From contig CM075353.1 in the NCBI GenBank assembly GCA_037693485.1, positions 109,884,501 through 109,948,500 on the forward strand: a stretch of DNA of 64,000 bases, read 5' to 3'. Below the pieces are notes generated by a model. The model had not been told where the DNA came from. It made no database searches and saw only the letters and a list, made by a program, of their open reading frames with translations. Below, piece after piece: positions 1-12,009 of the stretch (positions are counted from its first letter, which is position 1; each line of letters opens with the position of its first letter). The DNA is from Kitagawia praeruptora. Taxonomy: Eukaryota; Streptophyta; Magnoliopsida; Apiales; Apiaceae. A program made the translations under genes and the position numbers.

Positions 1-125
1 ACATTTTATCCTAATTATATATTTTATTTTATCATGGCTAATAATATATTTACTTGAAAATATGTTAACATTCTATCCTAATATATTAACTTAAAAATCG
101 TATCCAAAATTAAGATAAATTCATC
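1..125 (+). repeat. Diverged direct repeat, copy 1 (copy 2 at 1258-1393)
   Basis: Bases 1-125 and 1258-1393 share the same run of phrases (ATCCTAA, TATTTTATTTTATCA, GGCTAATAATATA, ATGTTAACATTCTATCC). The match is roughly 80-85 percent by eye. Copy 2 lies inside the inverted-repeat element at 978-1719, so copy 1 may be sequence that was captured by, or is related to, that element. Confidence 0.6.
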
Positions 126-977
126 AAATTGGATTAAGTGAGCTTTTTTGTGAATTTTGAATAACGCCATACTATACTTGAAAGGGAAGAACATACATGA
201 TTGAACATGACCTGCAACAGTCACATTTTCTCTGTAAATAGTTATTTGGGCTTGGTACCATTTATGCGTCTTCTCCGAAATTGAACTTAATTATCTAGTG
301 CTTTGTACTCATTAAGATTTCATGACAATCGTCAACAAATGCAAGAGCATGCGAACCAATAAAATTCATTCTCGGATACATACTCGTTACACCACACAAA
401 TCAATCCGATATTTGAGAGCCCAAGTAGCATTACTAAAGGCAGATGCTCCGATTTCGAGACACTGAGCACCGTGTCAAGCACTCTTTGGTTGATGTTTAT
501 GTGGACCTCTTTATGTTTACTTTTGATTCTCTATTATTTTCTTCAATTTAAATATTGTTGCTTTGACATATAACTAAGGTCCACTAACTATCATCACAAT
601 TTAAATATTGTTGCATTGATGTATAACTAAGTCCACTAACTATCATCACATACATAATCGTCGTATAATTTGTCCTTAAACATATGAGACTGAAGAGAGG
701 AGTGACCTAGAAGAAGAGAATATACAGGAGTGACCCAGAAGAAGAGAAGAAACTGTCTGAAGGATGGGGGAGAGAGGATGTGTCATCACCCAAAGGAATT
801 CGATCCTTTAACCCCGATACGAACAAGGCCATATTAGGATCAAATTCTGAAAAAAACGACCAAATTGAAGCTCTTTGTCGATTTTTTGACGAACTTATTT
901 CCTGGAGACACGAGTCACGACACAGTGACATTCGGAGATCTAATTTAGATGCTTAATTGTACCAATGTAATAAAATA
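1..977. other. AT-rich intergenic DNA without a recognisable gene
   Basis: There is no convincing coding region. The short open frames here (about 75-83 codons) match nothing I recognise and have no context. The first 125 bases are a diverged direct copy of 1258-1393 (listed separately). Confidence 0.6.
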
Positions 978-1719
978 GGGTTAAATATTAAGCAACTCAC
1001 TGTAGTGGTTGGAAAATATCGTGTAACTTAATGAAATTAAAATAGCTAACTCACCAACTTGACAGAATAACTGGTTAAACATCTCTTTGAATCAACCATT
1101 AAAAATGAGTTCAGTATAAAATACCTCGCTCAAGTGGCTTAAACATATCAAGTAACTCATTAAAGTAATGGTTAAATAAATTAATAATATTTTTATTAAG
1201 TTTAATAAAATAAATATAATGTATTTAATATATTTATTCTAAAAATATGTTAACTAGAACATTTAATCCTAATAATATATTTTATTTTATCAAGGCTAAT
1301 AATATACTAACTTAAACATATGTTAACATTCTATCCTAATATATTTTATTTTATTATATTAACTTAAACAATGGATCCTAAATTAACATAAATTATTGTT
1401 TTAATTGTTTTTCATTACTAGCAGATTCTTCAACGAAGTTAGCATAATGGGTACTACTAAGGCTATATTAATTAAAAAGACTTAATGGGTAATATTATTA
1501 TCTTTTAAATATATAATAAAAAATGTACTTCAATAGTTTATTTGATATGTTCAAACCACTTCAGCAAGGTCATTGATATTTAACTCAATTTGTTATGGTG
1601 TTTAGCGGTAAGATATTTATTGTCAAATTGGTGAGTTAAATGATTCTATTTCGACTTCAGTGAGTTATTTGATAATTATATATCCAAACCACTTTGGTAA
1701 CTTACTTAATATTGAACCC
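978..1719. mobile_element. Non-autonomous Mutator-like element with long terminal inverted repeats
   Basis: The left end begins GGGTTAAATATTAAG and the right end, read on the other strand, begins GGGTTCAATATTAAG. The similarity continues inward for about 200 bases, including matching blocks such as AACTCACCAA(C/T)TTGACA and AAGTGG(C/T)TT. The arms are roughly 978-1175 and 1500-1719. There is no transposase frame. I could not find a clean 9-bp target duplication, so the exact ends are approximate. Long inverted repeats without a coding region fit a Mutator-like MITE, but the superfamily is inferred. Confidence 0.6.
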
Positions 1720-2412
1720 AAATGAAGATTGCAAAGTGAGCACAATCAAGTGAGAAACTAGTAAGTCGGTGTATATCTTCAACCACATACTTCTGAAAAA
1801 TATATAACTGACGAGGCGATGATTCGATTCGATCCAACACTAGGAGGCGGGAGCAATTAGACAAACCTAAATTTTTCTTTCAGGAAAATGGGAAAATGGC
1901 GTGTAATGGTTTGTACACCAGCCAATCAATTAAAACATATCACAACCAACCAACTCATTCCATACGAAAATTTAAATTTCATTGTTTGCCTAAAACAGAA
2001 AAGAAACCTTATAACCATCCATCCTAAGAACATCAGGAATTCAAAAAGATCGAACCTTTAAAGATTCTTTACTACGAATGTAAGAAAATAAACACTATAG
2101 ACCTAACAAAAATCAAATCTCATGCTAACAAGAATTCCAAATTGAACTAATTAAACGAAAAAAACAGTCATAACATCAAGATATAGCCAAAAAATTAGAC
2201 CTTTAAAGATTCCTTACCGAGAATTCAAGAAAATCAACTACTACATATATAGCCCATATCACGAATAAATATATATATACGTAAATCATACAATTCATGA
2301 TACATACACTAAAACAAACTTTATTATCTTTCAGGTGCAGCTAGTAGTGACATAAACAATACTATTAGATCTAACCCATGAATTTAAATTAATTAATTAC
2401 ACACACACACAA

Positions 2413-2443
<31 letters not shown>

Positions 2444-2480
2444 GCCAAATAGAGGTGGAGAGACAGCCAGAGAGAGGGGT

Positions 2481-2526
<46 letters not shown>

Positions 2527-3260
2527 CTCAGATTCTGACAAGGGTTTGCACTGTATTTTTCTTCTTTCACCTGTATCTTGTCTGTTTAGATATATAGATG
2601 AGTGTGTGTATATAATATATGCACACAAAGCCTGACAAAAAAAATATATGCACACAAACAGAAGGATTGTTGTATAGATCTGCTCCTGAATCCGCAAATA
2701 TATGTTTATTGTACTTGCAAATATTATACAGATACAGTCCAGATAAATCATACAAACCGGAGAGTCTGTATTTACACACTCGAGCGGTAGTGCAAACCAG
2801 GAAATGAGAGTAAAATTTTGGGCCGAGCTAATCGAACTTTTTTTTTTTTTTTTTTTTTTAAGAAAATGGAAATCTCATTACTCAAATAACATCATACATC
2901 ACTGAATCCAACACGTTACACATAACGTAGAGGAATCCAAAAACTCACATAAGAGTTTAGCTCACAAGGGATACGAGCCACATTTTTTTGTCAGGAAATT
3001 TTTTTGTCAGGAAAGCTGATCGAACTTTGGATTATCTATTTTTATATGAAATTTATAGTCCATTTATCAATCCTTTTTTATACTAGAAAATAGAAATTCT
3101 TATGTAGAAACAAATATGGTATATAAAATTTTGTGATGCAAATTGTGTAGGTTTGATTTTACATGATATACATAATGATTTTCAAATTTCATATGTAATT
3201 TCATTTTGAATTTGTATTAAATATATTACTATTTTAAGCATGAAGATGTTCTATATATAA
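1720..3260. other. AT-rich non-coding stretch with microsatellite and poly-T
   Basis: No gene is seen. The stretch holds the AC/AG microsatellite at 2399-2527 and a poly-T run at about 2839-2860. Apparent minus-strand frames around 2389-2779 are by-products of the microsatellite (Ser-Leu repeats). Confidence 0.65.
2399..2527 (+). repeat. Compound AC/AG microsatellite
   Basis: A short (AC)n run passes directly into a long, slightly interrupted (AG)n run of about 115 bases. It is a simple sequence repeat and likely length-variable. Confidence 0.95.
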
Positions 3261-4177
3261 CTAGCATTTTGCCCGTACTTCGTACACGGCTTCTTATTTA
3301 ATTTAAAATGATAATACCAAAAATTTAACAAATTTGATTGATTTCTTAAAACATCTTATTTAATTTAAATTGACAATACCAAAAATTTAACAAATTTGAT
3401 TGATTTATTAAAAAGATATTGTATGCAATTATATAAATAATCAATTCTAAGCAAGATATTATATACAATTATATAAGTATTTAATAAAATAATGATATGC
3501 TAAAATTTATATAAAAAAGTAGCATACAATTCTATTTTAACAATGTTGAAAATTTATTTAATCCATCAAAATCTGCAATAAAAATAATAAATATTTTTAC
3601 AAATATTGTTCTCTAATTGAAAACAATAATAAATTGTTTTCATTATTCAAATGCGGAAATAATAATTCCTTCACCCCCAATGACTCCAAAACATTAAATG
3701 GCTCCAAAACATTAAACCTCATATAATATCAAGAACATGTTATATTAACTATGAGACCTCATAGTTAATAACTTAATATAATGTGTAAATGTTGGAGAAC
3801 AATGAGATCACATTTCAAGCAATTTCTAATTTTTTTTGTTAAATTTTTTTATGAATGGATAGAGGGTAGAATTATAAGACTTTTGTGTGAAGATGTCCCT
3901 AGCGGGGCCCTTTAAAATAGTTTGAAATGTAGCGAATATGTGTGTTCTCACTATTCCCATTTTAAATTTTTTTTTGTTAATTTTTTTATGAATGGATAGA
4001 GGGTAGAATTATATGACTTTTTTTGGTGAAGATGCCCCTAGCGGGGCCCTTTAAAATAACTTGAAATGTAGTGAATATGTGTGTTCTCACTGTTCTCATT
4101 CTCACCAGACGTGACCATTAAACTGTATTAGTAAATTCATGTATGAAAAAACAGTGTATATATATTATTAATATAGA
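3261..4177 (-). mobile_element. Non-autonomous Helitron (both ends present)
   Basis: Read on the minus strand, the element starts at 4177 with TCTATATTAATAATA, which fits the Helitron 5' consensus (TC, then an A/T-rich TCTATAYTA-type start). It ends at 3261 with CTAG, preceded within about 10 bases by an imperfect hairpin (3271-3290). The flanking bases are A on the 5' side (complement of 4178) and T on the 3' side (complement of 3260), the A/T insertion site expected for Helitrons. At 917 bp with no Rep/helicase frame, it is non-autonomous. Confidence 0.8.
3840..4110. repeat. Tandem duplication (about 137 bp x 2) inside the Helitron
   Basis: Two copies of a unit containing ATGAATGGATAGAGGGTAGA (starting at 3851 and 3988) are followed by the phrase CCCTAGCGGGGCCCTTTAAAA. 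They differ by a few substitutions. Confidence 0.85.
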
Positions 4178-4829
4178 TTCTTTAATTAATAATAAGTAAA
4201 TTATACAATTAAATAAGCAAGCCAAAATATCAGATAAATATTCTAATAGATTTATTGTTTATGTTCAAATTAAGGTCTTTCACCATGGGTGACTTTATTA
4301 TATTAAAAGTATGTTCTTATTGAAATGAATATAATAATTTGAATTTGAATATATTTTTAAACTACTTATTTTGATGGGTTTTTAATTTTTTTTGTGATCA
4401 ACTTAAAGGGGTAACCAAAAATAAAATTAATTGGAATACATAAACCCATTACCCACGTTATGATAAACAATGCCTATAAAATGGAAGTTGCTTATGTGGT
4501 TCAGGCTTGTTAATTACTTCAATACTTCATTAGCTTGATCATCATGTGGACCAGCTTTCTTTTTATCACTTATGTTGCTGCTATGTAGTCTATCTATAAC
4601 TAACATCTTTCTTTTTATCACTTATGTTGTTGCTATGTAGTCTATCTGTAACTAAACATCTCTCTCTGCTTGTAATCTATATTTATAAATGCAAACTTCT
4701 TCTTGTATTGTATTTTGTTTTCAATATTTAAAATTATGTAGCTGGAGGAGAAGAGAAAGGCTGGAGGTACAATCGTAGTACTACAACATTACTGAAAATA
4801 AGTACAATATCATATTAGAATTTTTTGTT
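4178..4829. other. Non-coding stretch with a 52-bp tandem duplication
   Basis: No gene is seen. A unit of about 52 bases (TTTTTATCACTTATGTTG...GTAGTCTATCT) is present twice in tandem at about 4556-4662. Confidence 0.7.
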
Positions 4830-7800
4830 CCAATCTAAATTGGGTTGCTCCAAATACTGTGTAATGACAAAAAGGGGCATTAAATAAATAAAGAAGATTA
4901 AAAAAATGAAGGATAATACTGTTTACCAAAAACACAGGTCTCCGCAAGAAGCTCACTTATTCACTTTTATCTTCAAATAATGTATGATTACGAATTATAA
5001 CAATCACATTTTCCATTACCTATTCTCTCTCAAAAAGCCAACTAAACTGAAAAAGGGAAAAGTTAGTGCTTTTATATTTTAATATGGAGCTCAAGTGAAA
5101 GTGCTACATATGAGATCATATATGAAGTGAAATTGAACGCGAGTAAAGAAGAAATTTAGAGCATAAATAAGAGCAATGTTACCTGACCCAGAGGGTGAGG
5201 CTTGTGACGTGGGTCTGAGCTTCTAAGTATGCTATTCCATATTCCCTTCGGAGACATCCGATAAAAAGTATGCTATTCCATAAGACCTTCTGGTACGTAG
5301 CATGTCTACCCCATGAACATTAAGTTGAACAAATCCATAAAGAACATAAACTTGCTTGAAAACAAAATAATGTCTATAAGTATCAAACTGAGTCCCAAGA
5401 TTATTTACAAATAACATGGTCTGTACTGTGTCAATGTTATTAACTGGTAATCTTTCCAACTACCTTTGTTATTACGACATGAAAAATAAAAAATTGAAAG
5501 GCCAAGCAAATATTTTAAAGGTACATTTCTGGTGTCCTGTATATTATTATAACATCGGGTAAGTCATTAAACTTTAATTCTTAAATTCCAAACCAAAATC
5601 AAAACCAAACAAATATTATCCTGTCTAATTTTTAATATTGTGAAATCAATAAAAGCTTAACTCTTATGGTCAAACTGAAAACTGGAACCAAACATATATG
5701 ACCCATACGGAGGTCTAGTACACATACCTTAACCCTACTTCAGGGGGTTGAGATGTTAATTTGGTGAAAAACCCAGCTTTCAAATCTGAAAAGTGCAAAC
5801 ATGCATCAAAATCCAGCAGTGTGAAGATTTGAGCGGCTTGGACTTGAAGGTGAAAAATGACAGAGATAGATTTGAGTAATGACAAAACGGAGAATCAAAT
5901 AAATAAAGAAAGATAAAAAAATAAAGGATAATACTATAGTAGAGGTTTAGATTTGGGTCGATCCAATTGGGTTACTCCAAATGTTGTGTAATGACAAAAA
6001 ATAGTATATGTTTAGATTTGGGTCGATCCAATCTAATTTGGGTCGCTCCAAATGCTGTGTAATGGTAAAAAGGGGCATCAAAGAAATAAAGAAGATTAAG
6101 AAAATGAAGGATAATAGTATCGTTGACAGAATTCGAACCTTGAAATTTTAGTAAATAAATTTAATCATGTAACATATTTAATCATTAGATCTAACAGTTC
6201 TAATTTTAAATAAAATTCTAACGGATATTCGTTGTATACGAATTTTTATTATATTTTGTTAGTGGTTAGAAGATATGATGTCATATATTTGGGTATGCAT
6301 TAGTAAATAAATATAATCATGTAATATATTTAATCATTGAATCTAACAGTTGTAATTTTTAACTAAAAATCTAACGGATATTATCCGTTGTATACGAATT
6401 TTTGTTATATTTTGTTAGTGGTTAGAAGATATGAAGTCATATTTTTGGGTATGTATTAATTATTGCAATATTATGTTTTAAATTAAAAGTCAACGTGTTT
6501 TAATTAATAGAAAAAAATTATTGATTGGAAAATATGATATTTTAGGTATTTATAAAATGTAATATCATCAGTTATAAGTAAACATCTTTTAATTGAAAAA
6601 GACAATCAGCTAATTATCATTAATTATATTATTAATAAAAAAAATGAAGGATAATAGTAGAGGTTTAGATTTGGGTTGATCCAATTGGATCGCTCCAAAT
6701 GCTGATTAGAGAGAAAAAAATTATTGATTCGAAGATATGATATTTTAGGTATTTATAAAAGGTAATATCATATCAATTATAAGTAAACATCTTTTAATTG
6801 AAAAAGGCAATCGACTAATTATCATTAATTATATTATTAATAAAAAAATGAAGGATAATAGTAGAGGTTTAGATCCCCTCAGATCTCCTTTATATATTTA
6901 TATAATAGTTCTAATTTTTAACTAAAAATCTAACGGATATTATTCGTTGTATACGAATTTTTATTATATTTTGTTAGTGATATTTAATTTCCACCATTAA
7001 TAAAATTTAAAATGCAATTGAGTTGTATATTTAGTTTTCTCGATTAGTAAAAATTCAAAATGCAATTTAGAGAAATTGATTATTTTAATATGTTTTACTT
7101 GAAAACAGAAATTGATTAGTTATTAGGATAAATTTTATTTATATTTAAGTAAGGGTAATTAAGTAAAAACAATAGGTACCGACCAACCAACCAACCAACC
7201 TACCAGCGCCATATAATTGGAAAACTATAGATTTTAGCTAAAGGAAATAGAAAAGGTAACATTTTTTTAAAAAAAATTGATTATTTTAATATGTTTTACT
7301 TGAAAAAGAAAATTGATTAGTTATTGGGAAATTGTTTATTTATAATTAAGTAAGGGCGTCATTTAATTGGAAAAAAGAGATTTTAGCTAAAGAAAATAGA
7401 AAATGTAACATATTTTAGAAGGAAATTGATTATTTTAATATGTTTTACTTGAAAACATAAATTGATTAGTTATTAGGAGAAATTTTATTTATAATTAAGT
7501 AAGGGTAATTAAGTAAAAACAATAGGTACCGACCGACCGACTAACCAACTAACCGACCGACCAAACTTTCAATGTTTTAAAATGAAATTTTAAAGGTAAG
7601 GATATTGAAATTGTATATTTAGTTTCCTCGATTAGTAAAAATTTAAAATGCAATTTAGATATTTACTTTACTTCATTAGTAAAGATTTTATAGGTAAAAA
7701 ATAATGAAACTATATATTTAGTTTCCTCTATTAGTAAAGTTTTAAAATGGAATTGAGATTTTTTTAAATCATTTGAATTATTAATTCAAAATTTTGAGAA

Positions 7801-7940
7801 ATTTAACAAAATATAACCGAGCTATTTGATCGGCGCCACATTACCTCCCCTCGTTTCTCCTTTATATAAGTATATAGCAGTTCTAATTTTTAACGAAAAA
7901 TCTAACGGATATTATTCGTTGTATACGAATTTTTATTATA

Positions 7941-7967
7941 CAAGCTTAAAACCCGTGCGATGCACGA
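7941..7967 (-). mobile_element. Possible decayed Helitron 3' terminus
   Basis: CAAGCTTAAAACCCGTGCG runs into TGCACG. On the minus strand this is a CGTGC-ATC-GCACG hairpin followed about 10 bases later by CTTG in place of the expected CTRR. The insertion interrupts the repeated phrase TTTTTATTATA/TTTTGTTAG, which is uninterrupted at 6238 and 6965. The other end was not found. Confidence 0.4.
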
Positions 7968-8490
7968 TTTTTTTTTTTTAATGTTATATGATATTTTCAT
8001 TAATTTAAGTTAATTTTTTTAAAATATAAAGTTGGGAGACTTAAATTTTTATATGAGATTTGATAATAATTATATAAATGTTATCCGTGATATTTCTAGA
8101 AAATGAGGGATTTTAGTTAGAAAATATAGAAAAAATTTTAGGTTTTACTTGAAAAGGGTAATCGGCTAATTATTAGTTTTTATATAATTATTATTTTATT
8201 TCATTAAATAGAAATTGATACGTTTTAGATAAAAAATGCAATCGGTTAATTATGAATATTATAATATTATTAGTTTATTGTATTAAACAGAACCGCCCGT
8301 GATAAAATCAGAAAAAAGATAGATTTTAGTTTTAAAAAATAGAAAGGTAACGTGAAAATTAAAAAGATGACATAATTTATGTGAAAAAGGTAATTGATTA
8401 GTTTATAGTAATTATAATTTAATTATGTTATTTTACTAAATAAAATTGCTCATAGTTTTTAGAAAATGAGAAATTAATGTTGCCCCTGAA

Positions 8491-9786
8491 ATTTCTAGAA
8501 AAAAAGGGAATTTAATTAGAAAAAATATAAAAGATGATACGTTTTAGTTGAAAAGGTAATCAGTTAATTATTAGTACTATAATATTATTATTTTATTTTT
8601 ATTAAATAGAATCGCCCGTGATATAATTGGAAAAAGAGAGATTTTCGTAAGAGAAGGGAAAAAAGGTAACCGTCCATGATACAATTGGAAAAAGAGAGAT
8701 TTTAGTTAGAGAAAAGAGAAAAGGTTACGTGTTTGAAAAAGGTAACTGTCCATGATACAATTGGAAAAAGAGAGATTTTAGTTAGAGAAAAGAGAAAAGG
8801 TAACGTATTTTGGCTCAAAAAGGTAATTAATTATTTAATACTAATTATAATATAATTATGTTATTTTATTATACAAAATTGATCGTAGTTTTTAAAAATA
8901 GAGAAATTTTAGTTAGATAAAATGTAAAAAATATTGTATTTTACCTAAGAAGTAAATTATTTAGTTATTGAAAAATAGAAAAGGTAATATGTTTAACCTG
9001 AAAAAGGAAATTGATTAATAAAGGAGATTTGGGTCGATCCAATCTAAATTGGGTCGCTCCAAATATTTTGTAATGACAAAAAGAGACATCAAAGAAATAA
9101 AGAAGATTAAAAACATAAAGGATAAAAGCTGTAATTTTCCTGTGTAATGACAAAAAAGGGCATCAAAATTTCTAGAAAAAAAGGGAATTTAATTAGAAAA
9201 AATATAAAAGATGATACGTTTTAGTTGAAAAGGTAATCAGTTAATTATTAGTACTATAATATTATTATTTTATTTTTATTAAATAGAATCGCCCGTGATA
9301 TAATTGAAAAAAGAGAGATTTTCGTAACAGAAGGGAAAAAAGGTTACGTGTTTGAAAAAGGTAACTGTTCATGATACAATTGGAAAAAGAGAGATTTTAG
9401 TTAGAGAAAAGAGAAAAGGTAACGTATTTTGGCTCAAAAAGGTAATTAATTATTTAATACTAATTATAATATAATTATGTTATTTTATTATACAAAATTG
9501 ATCATAGTTTTTAAAAATAGAGAAATTTTAGTTAGATAAAATGTAAAAAATATTGTATTTTACCTAAGAAGTAAATTATTTAGTTATTGAAAAATAGAAA
9601 AGGTAATATGTTTAACCTGAAAAAAGAAATTGATTAATAAAGGAGATTTGGGTCGATCCAATCTAAATTGGGTCGCTCCAAATATTGTGTAATGACAAAA
9701 AGAGACATCAAAGAAATAAAGAAGATTAAAAACATAAAGGATGAAAGCTGTAATTTTCCTGTGTAATGACAAAAAAGGGCATCAAA
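8491..9786. repeat. Tandem segmental duplication (677 bp + 619 bp)
   Basis: Copy 1 spans 8491-9167 and copy 2 spans 9168-9786. Both start ATTTCTAGAAAAAAAGGGAA and both end in the phrase GACAAAAAAGGGCATCAAA. Copy 1 carries an extra 58-bp subrepeat (CCATGATACAATTGGAAAAA...). Otherwise they are nearly identical, so the duplication is recent relative to its surroundings. Confidence 0.85.
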
Positions 9787-10032
9787 GAAATAAAGAAGAT
9801 TAAAAAAATAAAGGGTAAAAGCAGTAATTTTTAAAATGCAATACTAGCAGACATTAAGAATATATTGATATTGATATGAAATTTATTAATTCATTCTGGA
9901 TTGGTACAAATTACTAAACATCGATTACTAGAAAATTTTCATGTTAAATGCATTAGATTGTATCGAAAATGTGGATTATATTATTTTCGATAATATTTAT
10001 CATTCTGTTCTTAGTTTTCTTAATTTTGACGA

Positions 10033-10430
10033 GGGGAACATGGTTTTTCCTCCTATTTAGTAATTTACCTTTACGCTTTTGAAATTATTTTATATCTATT
10101 ATAGGGGAACATGGTTTTTCCTCCTATTTAGTAATTTACCTTTATGCCCTTGAAATTATATTAATGTTAAAAAATTTGCTTTTCATGAAAATTGAACCCA
10201 TGACCCCATTATGCACAAGAGCTTATAATCACACCCACAACCATTGAACCAACTCAACTTTTGATAAATATTTTTAAATCATTAATCACATTCATGTAAC
10301 CTCCTAACCATATCTATTTTAAAATTTATTCACACCCACAACCATTAAACCAACTCAACTTTTGATACATATCTTCAAATCATTAACCACTTCATGAATA
10401 ACCTCCTGACTATATGTATTTTAACATTTA
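10033..10430. repeat. Two neighbouring tandem duplications (71 bp and about 101 bp)
   Basis: GGGGAACATGGTTTTTCCTC and what follows occurs at 10033 and 10104 (71-bp period). CACACCCACAACCATT and what follows occurs at 10230 and 10331 (101-bp period). No coding sequence is evident. Confidence 0.8.
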
Positions 10431-11003
10431 TTCAGAATAAAATTATGAGAATATTTTCCCATTTTAATAATTAAAGATGTATATCATACAAATGATTAGA
10501 TTATGTAATGATTATGATTCGATTTAATACGAAAAAAATAAAATGAAGTGAATAACATAGATTTCGTTAATATTTATATAATATTTCATATTAACTACAT
10601 ATACATTAAACAAGATATTTTGATTGACATCCATTAAAATATATGAGTAGGCTAAAAAATAAAAATTTAAAATAATTAGATAAAATATGTAATTAGATTA
10701 GAGTGCAATATGTAACTACACCGGAAAAAACTAAAATTTTAAAAGAAAATAAAATAATAATTCATATTTGAGATTTCAACTCTACATCAATTACCAGATC
10801 AAATAATGAGATAAAATACAATGAATTAGATTACAATATTATAAATAAGATTATAAAGATTACACAAAAATTATAGAGATTATATTTAACAAATGAGATA
10901 CTAGCTTGTACATAATTATAAAAGAGATAATATTCAATTAATCAAATGTTGGCACTATTAAAATAATTGTATTTGTAAAAAAAATTGTTTTTAAAAAAAA
11001 TGC
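10431..11003. other. AT-rich flank of the Tat element, nothing recognised
   Basis: No gene or element boundary is recognised here except the AATGC target duplication ending at 11003. Confidence 0.6.
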
Positions 11004-11963
11004 TGTTGTGCCCAAAATCTCCATGGGCTAGATTTAGGCCCAATAAGCTATAGGGTCCAATCCATACGAGCCAGAAAATAGATCCATTACAAGATATGAA
11101 GATTAGACATGAAGAAATGAACACTCGCTGAGTAGACAGTCAAGAAGCTACAAGTATTATGAGGTTCCTGATGAACCGGAAGCTGAGTAGATTACGAATG
11201 GGCCAGGTTCCTCCCTGCAGAAGAGTTCAAGACAGCCTAGCAGCAGTAGTGAAGACAACAAGAGCATATGGGAACCACAAAGAGGCTCCCCAAACTAATA
11301 TATTTGTTATTTGTGCAGGTACAAGTACCTATAATGAGGTCCCTAAGCAATATGTCCCGAAATAAGAAGGTTTCTGAGAAACAGGTTCCTAGACAGAGGT
11401 TCCTGAGAACCAGGTTCCGAAATACAGGTTCCTGAGCACCAGGTTCCTGAGACATAGGTTCCTGAGCACCAGGTTCCTGAGACATAGGTTCCTGAGCACC
11501 AGGTTCCTAAACGTAGCCAATCAGAATGAGACCGAATTATTATTGGAGTGTAATTCTAGGGCGCAGTTGATCCTAGAATGCCTCTAATAGACATGAGAAT
11601 TATAGTAGGGTACGAACTCGAGTTCTACTCTACTTAGCCAACTAGTTCGTGAAAGGCTCTAAAGGAACCTGAGTCCTACACGAATTAGACAACCGAATAC
11701 AGCTGGTCAAGCAGAATCAGCTTCGCATTAGAACTACGTGAGCTTGATCCCTATATAAACAAGGGTACGTAGGCACCTTGGGAAAACGGCCACAGATCTC
11801 GCTAATGGAACCTGCGATGATTCTCGTAACCTCTCAAGCTCAGCTCACCCCCACCATCAAATCACACCCAAATCATCGAAAAACAGCCAATTACATGTGT
11901 TACACTTGTAAATTCCAGTGGGCCTCCGAAAATCACGTTGATTACGAAAATCCTCCATCAACA
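11004..11963 (+). repeat. 5' LTR of Tat element
   Basis: TG...CA ends with a TGTTG/CAACA inverted terminus. A TATA box (TATATAA, 11752-11758) lies 15 bases before TACGTAGGCA (11766), probably the transcription start area. A cluster of six copies of AGGTTCCT at exact 15-base spacing (11425, 11440, 11455, 11470, 11485, 11500) lies in the U3 part. Confidence 0.95.
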
Positions 11964-11982
11964 TTGGCGCTAGAAGGAGGGG
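11964..11982 (+). promoter_or_regulatory. Primer-binding site, probably tRNA-Asn
   Basis: One base after the LTR comes TGGCGCTAGAAGGAGG. Its complement, CCTCCTTCTAGCGCCA, matches my recollection of the 3' end of plant tRNA-Asn(GUU). The same site follows the LTR at 27753. Confidence 0.75.
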
Positions 11983-12009
11983 ATAGTTAATATCTTAAGA
12001 GTGGAAAAG

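Larger units (their letters stand above)
4830..9850. repeat. Patchwork of repeated, AT-rich Helitron-like pieces
   Basis: A module containing GGGTCGATCCAATCTAA, GCTCCAAAT and TGTGTAATGACAAAAA recurs at about 4845, 5950, 6010, 6665, 9030 and 9648. A second module (TCTAACGGATATTATTCGTT, then TATACGAATTTTTATTATA) recurs at about 6215, 6370, 6925 and 7895. A third (TTTTACTTGAAAA, AATTGATTAGTTATT) recurs at about 7090, 7290 and 7440. Runs of CCAA/CCGA tetranucleotides follow GGTACCGACC at 7180 and 7530. A hairpin ACCCGTGCGATGCACG at 7951 resembles a decayed Helitron 3' end. Nothing convincing is coding. The layering suggests repeated insertion and tandem duplication of related elements. Confidence 0.65.

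Noticed and set aside
2389..2779. Ser-Leu-rich minus-strand frame of 120 codons
   Set aside because: Direct translation of the AC/AG microsatellite.
5232..5459. 75-codon minus-strand frame
   Set aside because: No recognisable domain, no context, length expected by chance.
8965..9772. Two 62-codon minus-strand frames with nearly the same sequence
   Set aside because: They are the two copies of one tandem DNA duplication, not two genes.
11159..11485. Small frames in the Tat LTR (including QEPGAQEP repeats), repeated at 21419-21745
   Set aside because: They are translations of the 15-bp AGGTTCCT array in U3; no evidence of expression.
12001..12009. GTG start for the Tat gag-pol
   Set aside because: ATG at 12010 is three codons downstream and is the expected eukaryotic start.
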